From contig JAKORQ010000042.1 of assembly GCA_029777755.1 (NCBI GenBank), positions 1 through 15,221 on the forward strand: a stretch of 15,221 nucleotides of DNA, written 5' to 3'. The notes beneath the pieces were generated by a model, which did no database searches, was not told where the DNA came from, and saw only the letters and a list, made by a program, of their open reading frames with translations. A program made the position numbers and the translations under genes. Below, one piece after another: positions 14,426 to 15,221 of this stretch. Source of the DNA: Planctomycetota bacterium (GTDB taxonomy: Bacteria > Planctomycetota > Phycisphaerae > Tepidisphaerales > Tepidisphaeraceae). The first letter of the stretch is position 1. Every line of letters begins with the position of its first letter.

Positions 14426-15221
14426 GCTAACGATCAGCCGCAGACTCCGCTGTTCTCCCGTCATCCACGCCAGTGGGAGCATAATCGCTATGTCTACCCG
14501 GTGATAAGCAGGCGCAGCAACGGGTTGTCTGTCGGCATCAATCTCAACACCGACCGCATCTGCAACTTCGACTGCATCTACTGCTGTGTGGATCGCACTG
14601 GCGGCGTGGGCAAGCCGGAGAAGGTGGATATGTGCCAGCTCGGCGATGAGCTGGATGCCATGCTGCAGTTGGTCACCTCCGGTGAGATCTGGAAGATCGC
14701 GCCATTCGACACTACTCCCCTGCCGCTGCGTCGCTTCGCCGATATCGCCTTCAGCGGCGATGGCGAGCCGACATCATCCCCGGTCTTCGGGGAGGCCTGT
14801 GAGCTGGCCGCCCGGCTGCGGGAGAGATACAGCGCGCATGACACAAAGATCGTCATCATCACCAACGCCACGCTGCTGGACCGCCAGTCCGTGCAGAAGG
14901 CACTGGCCTTCCTCGATACCCACAACGGCGAGATCTGGGCCAAGCTGGATGCAGGTAATGAGCGTGTCTATCAGCGTATGGTTCGCTCGAGTATTCCCTT
15001 CGCACGTGTGCTGGATGGGATCGTGGCGGCCGGCCAGCGGCGCGAGATAGTGGTCCAATCGATGTTCCTCGATTACGCCAATCAGCCGCCGGCCGACGCT
15101 GATATCGGCGATTACGTTCAGCGCCTGGTTGAACTGCGCGCCAGGGGGTGCCGCATCCGCCTGGTGCAGGTGTACACCATCGCCCGGCCGGTGTTCGAGA
15201 GCAACATCGCTCCGGCCAGCA
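14423..15221 (+). CDS. radical SAM protein, COG0731-like, 3' end beyond window
   Basis: The first 266 residues of a radical SAM enzyme. The 4Fe-4S motif is C47-C51-C54 in RICNFDCIYC, with an extra C55 beside it. It is preceded by VISRRSNGLSVGINL, a layout typical of the COG0731 group (TYW1-related Fe-S oxidoreductases). SGDGEPT near residue 114 is the SAM-binding GGE-type strand, followed by IVIITNATLL and KLDAGNE. The reaction is unknown; the group name comes from wyosine tRNA modification, but many bacterial members are uncharacterised. The ORF stays open to the window edge, so the C-terminal part is missing here. ATG at 14423 is the only good start ahead of the conserved region. It lies just past the aminotransferase terminator, so it should have its own promoter. 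Confidence 0.88.
   Translation, partial: MANDQPQTPLFSRHPRQWEHNRYVYPVISRRSNGLSVGINLNTDRICNFDCIYCCVDRTGGVGKPEKVDMCQLGDELDAMLQLVTSGEIWKIAPFDTTPLPLRRFADIAFSGDGEPTSSPVFGEACELAARLRERYSAHDTKIVIITNATLLDRQSVQKALAFLDTHNGEIWAKLDAGNERVYQRMVRSSIPFARVLDGIVAAGQRREIVVQSMFLDYANQPPADADIGDYVQRLVELRARGCRIRLVQVYTIARPVFESNIAPAS

Noticed and set aside
1..15221. Mobile elements, CRISPR arrays, tRNA or rRNA genes
   Set aside because: No transposase or integrase motif, no regularly spaced direct repeats and no tRNA or rRNA-like sequence was seen on either strand.

Overview
The window is high-GC bacterial DNA with tightly packed genes and normal Shine-Dalgarno (SD) sites, though several genes appear to start at GTG or TTG. 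A secreted hydrolase with a PEP-CTERM sorting tail, a HisKA_2 kinase paired with an ANTAR regulator, a TauE/DUF1634 pair and a YkgJ protein together suggest a Planctomycetota-type organism, perhaps Phycisphaerae. That placement is an inference from gene content and protein style, not a database match.

Left part (1-9719), all on the minus strand. In transcription order it runs: a YkgJ-type cysteine-cluster protein (9719-9162); a secreted alpha/beta hydrolase with a PEP-CTERM tail (9067-7673); a large GT39/ArnT-like membrane glycosyltransferase (7655-5445); a possible 36-residue leader ORF (5368-5258); a membrane sensor kinase with two GAF-like regions and a HisKA_2 core (5273-2622); an ANTAR response regulator starting at the base after the kinase stop (2621-2010); a 447-base geneless gap with two stem-loops; and an MsbA-like ABC exporter (1562 to the left edge), cut just before its ABC signature.

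Right part (9772-15221), all on the plus strand: a TauE/SafE-type anion exporter overlapping a DUF1634 partner by four bases; an unrecognised basic 100-residue protein with its own promoter and a strong terminator; a PpiC/SurA-like lipoprotein foldase; an AlaC-type alanine aminotransferase followed by a perfect 11-bp hairpin; and a radical SAM protein of the COG0731 type, cut by the right edge.

Working together: the hydrolase and glycosyltransferase look like one export and surface-modification unit. The kinase and ANTAR regulator form a two-component system expected to act on RNA (antitermination) rather than on promoter DNA. The exporter pair likely moves a small sulfur-containing or organic anion. 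The remaining genes are housekeeping-type. No tRNA, rRNA, CRISPR array, transposase or phage gene was seen. The observations most worth following are the small basic protein, the leader ORF overlapping the kinase start, the hydrolase-glycosyltransferase pairing and the dyad-rich hydrolase promoter.
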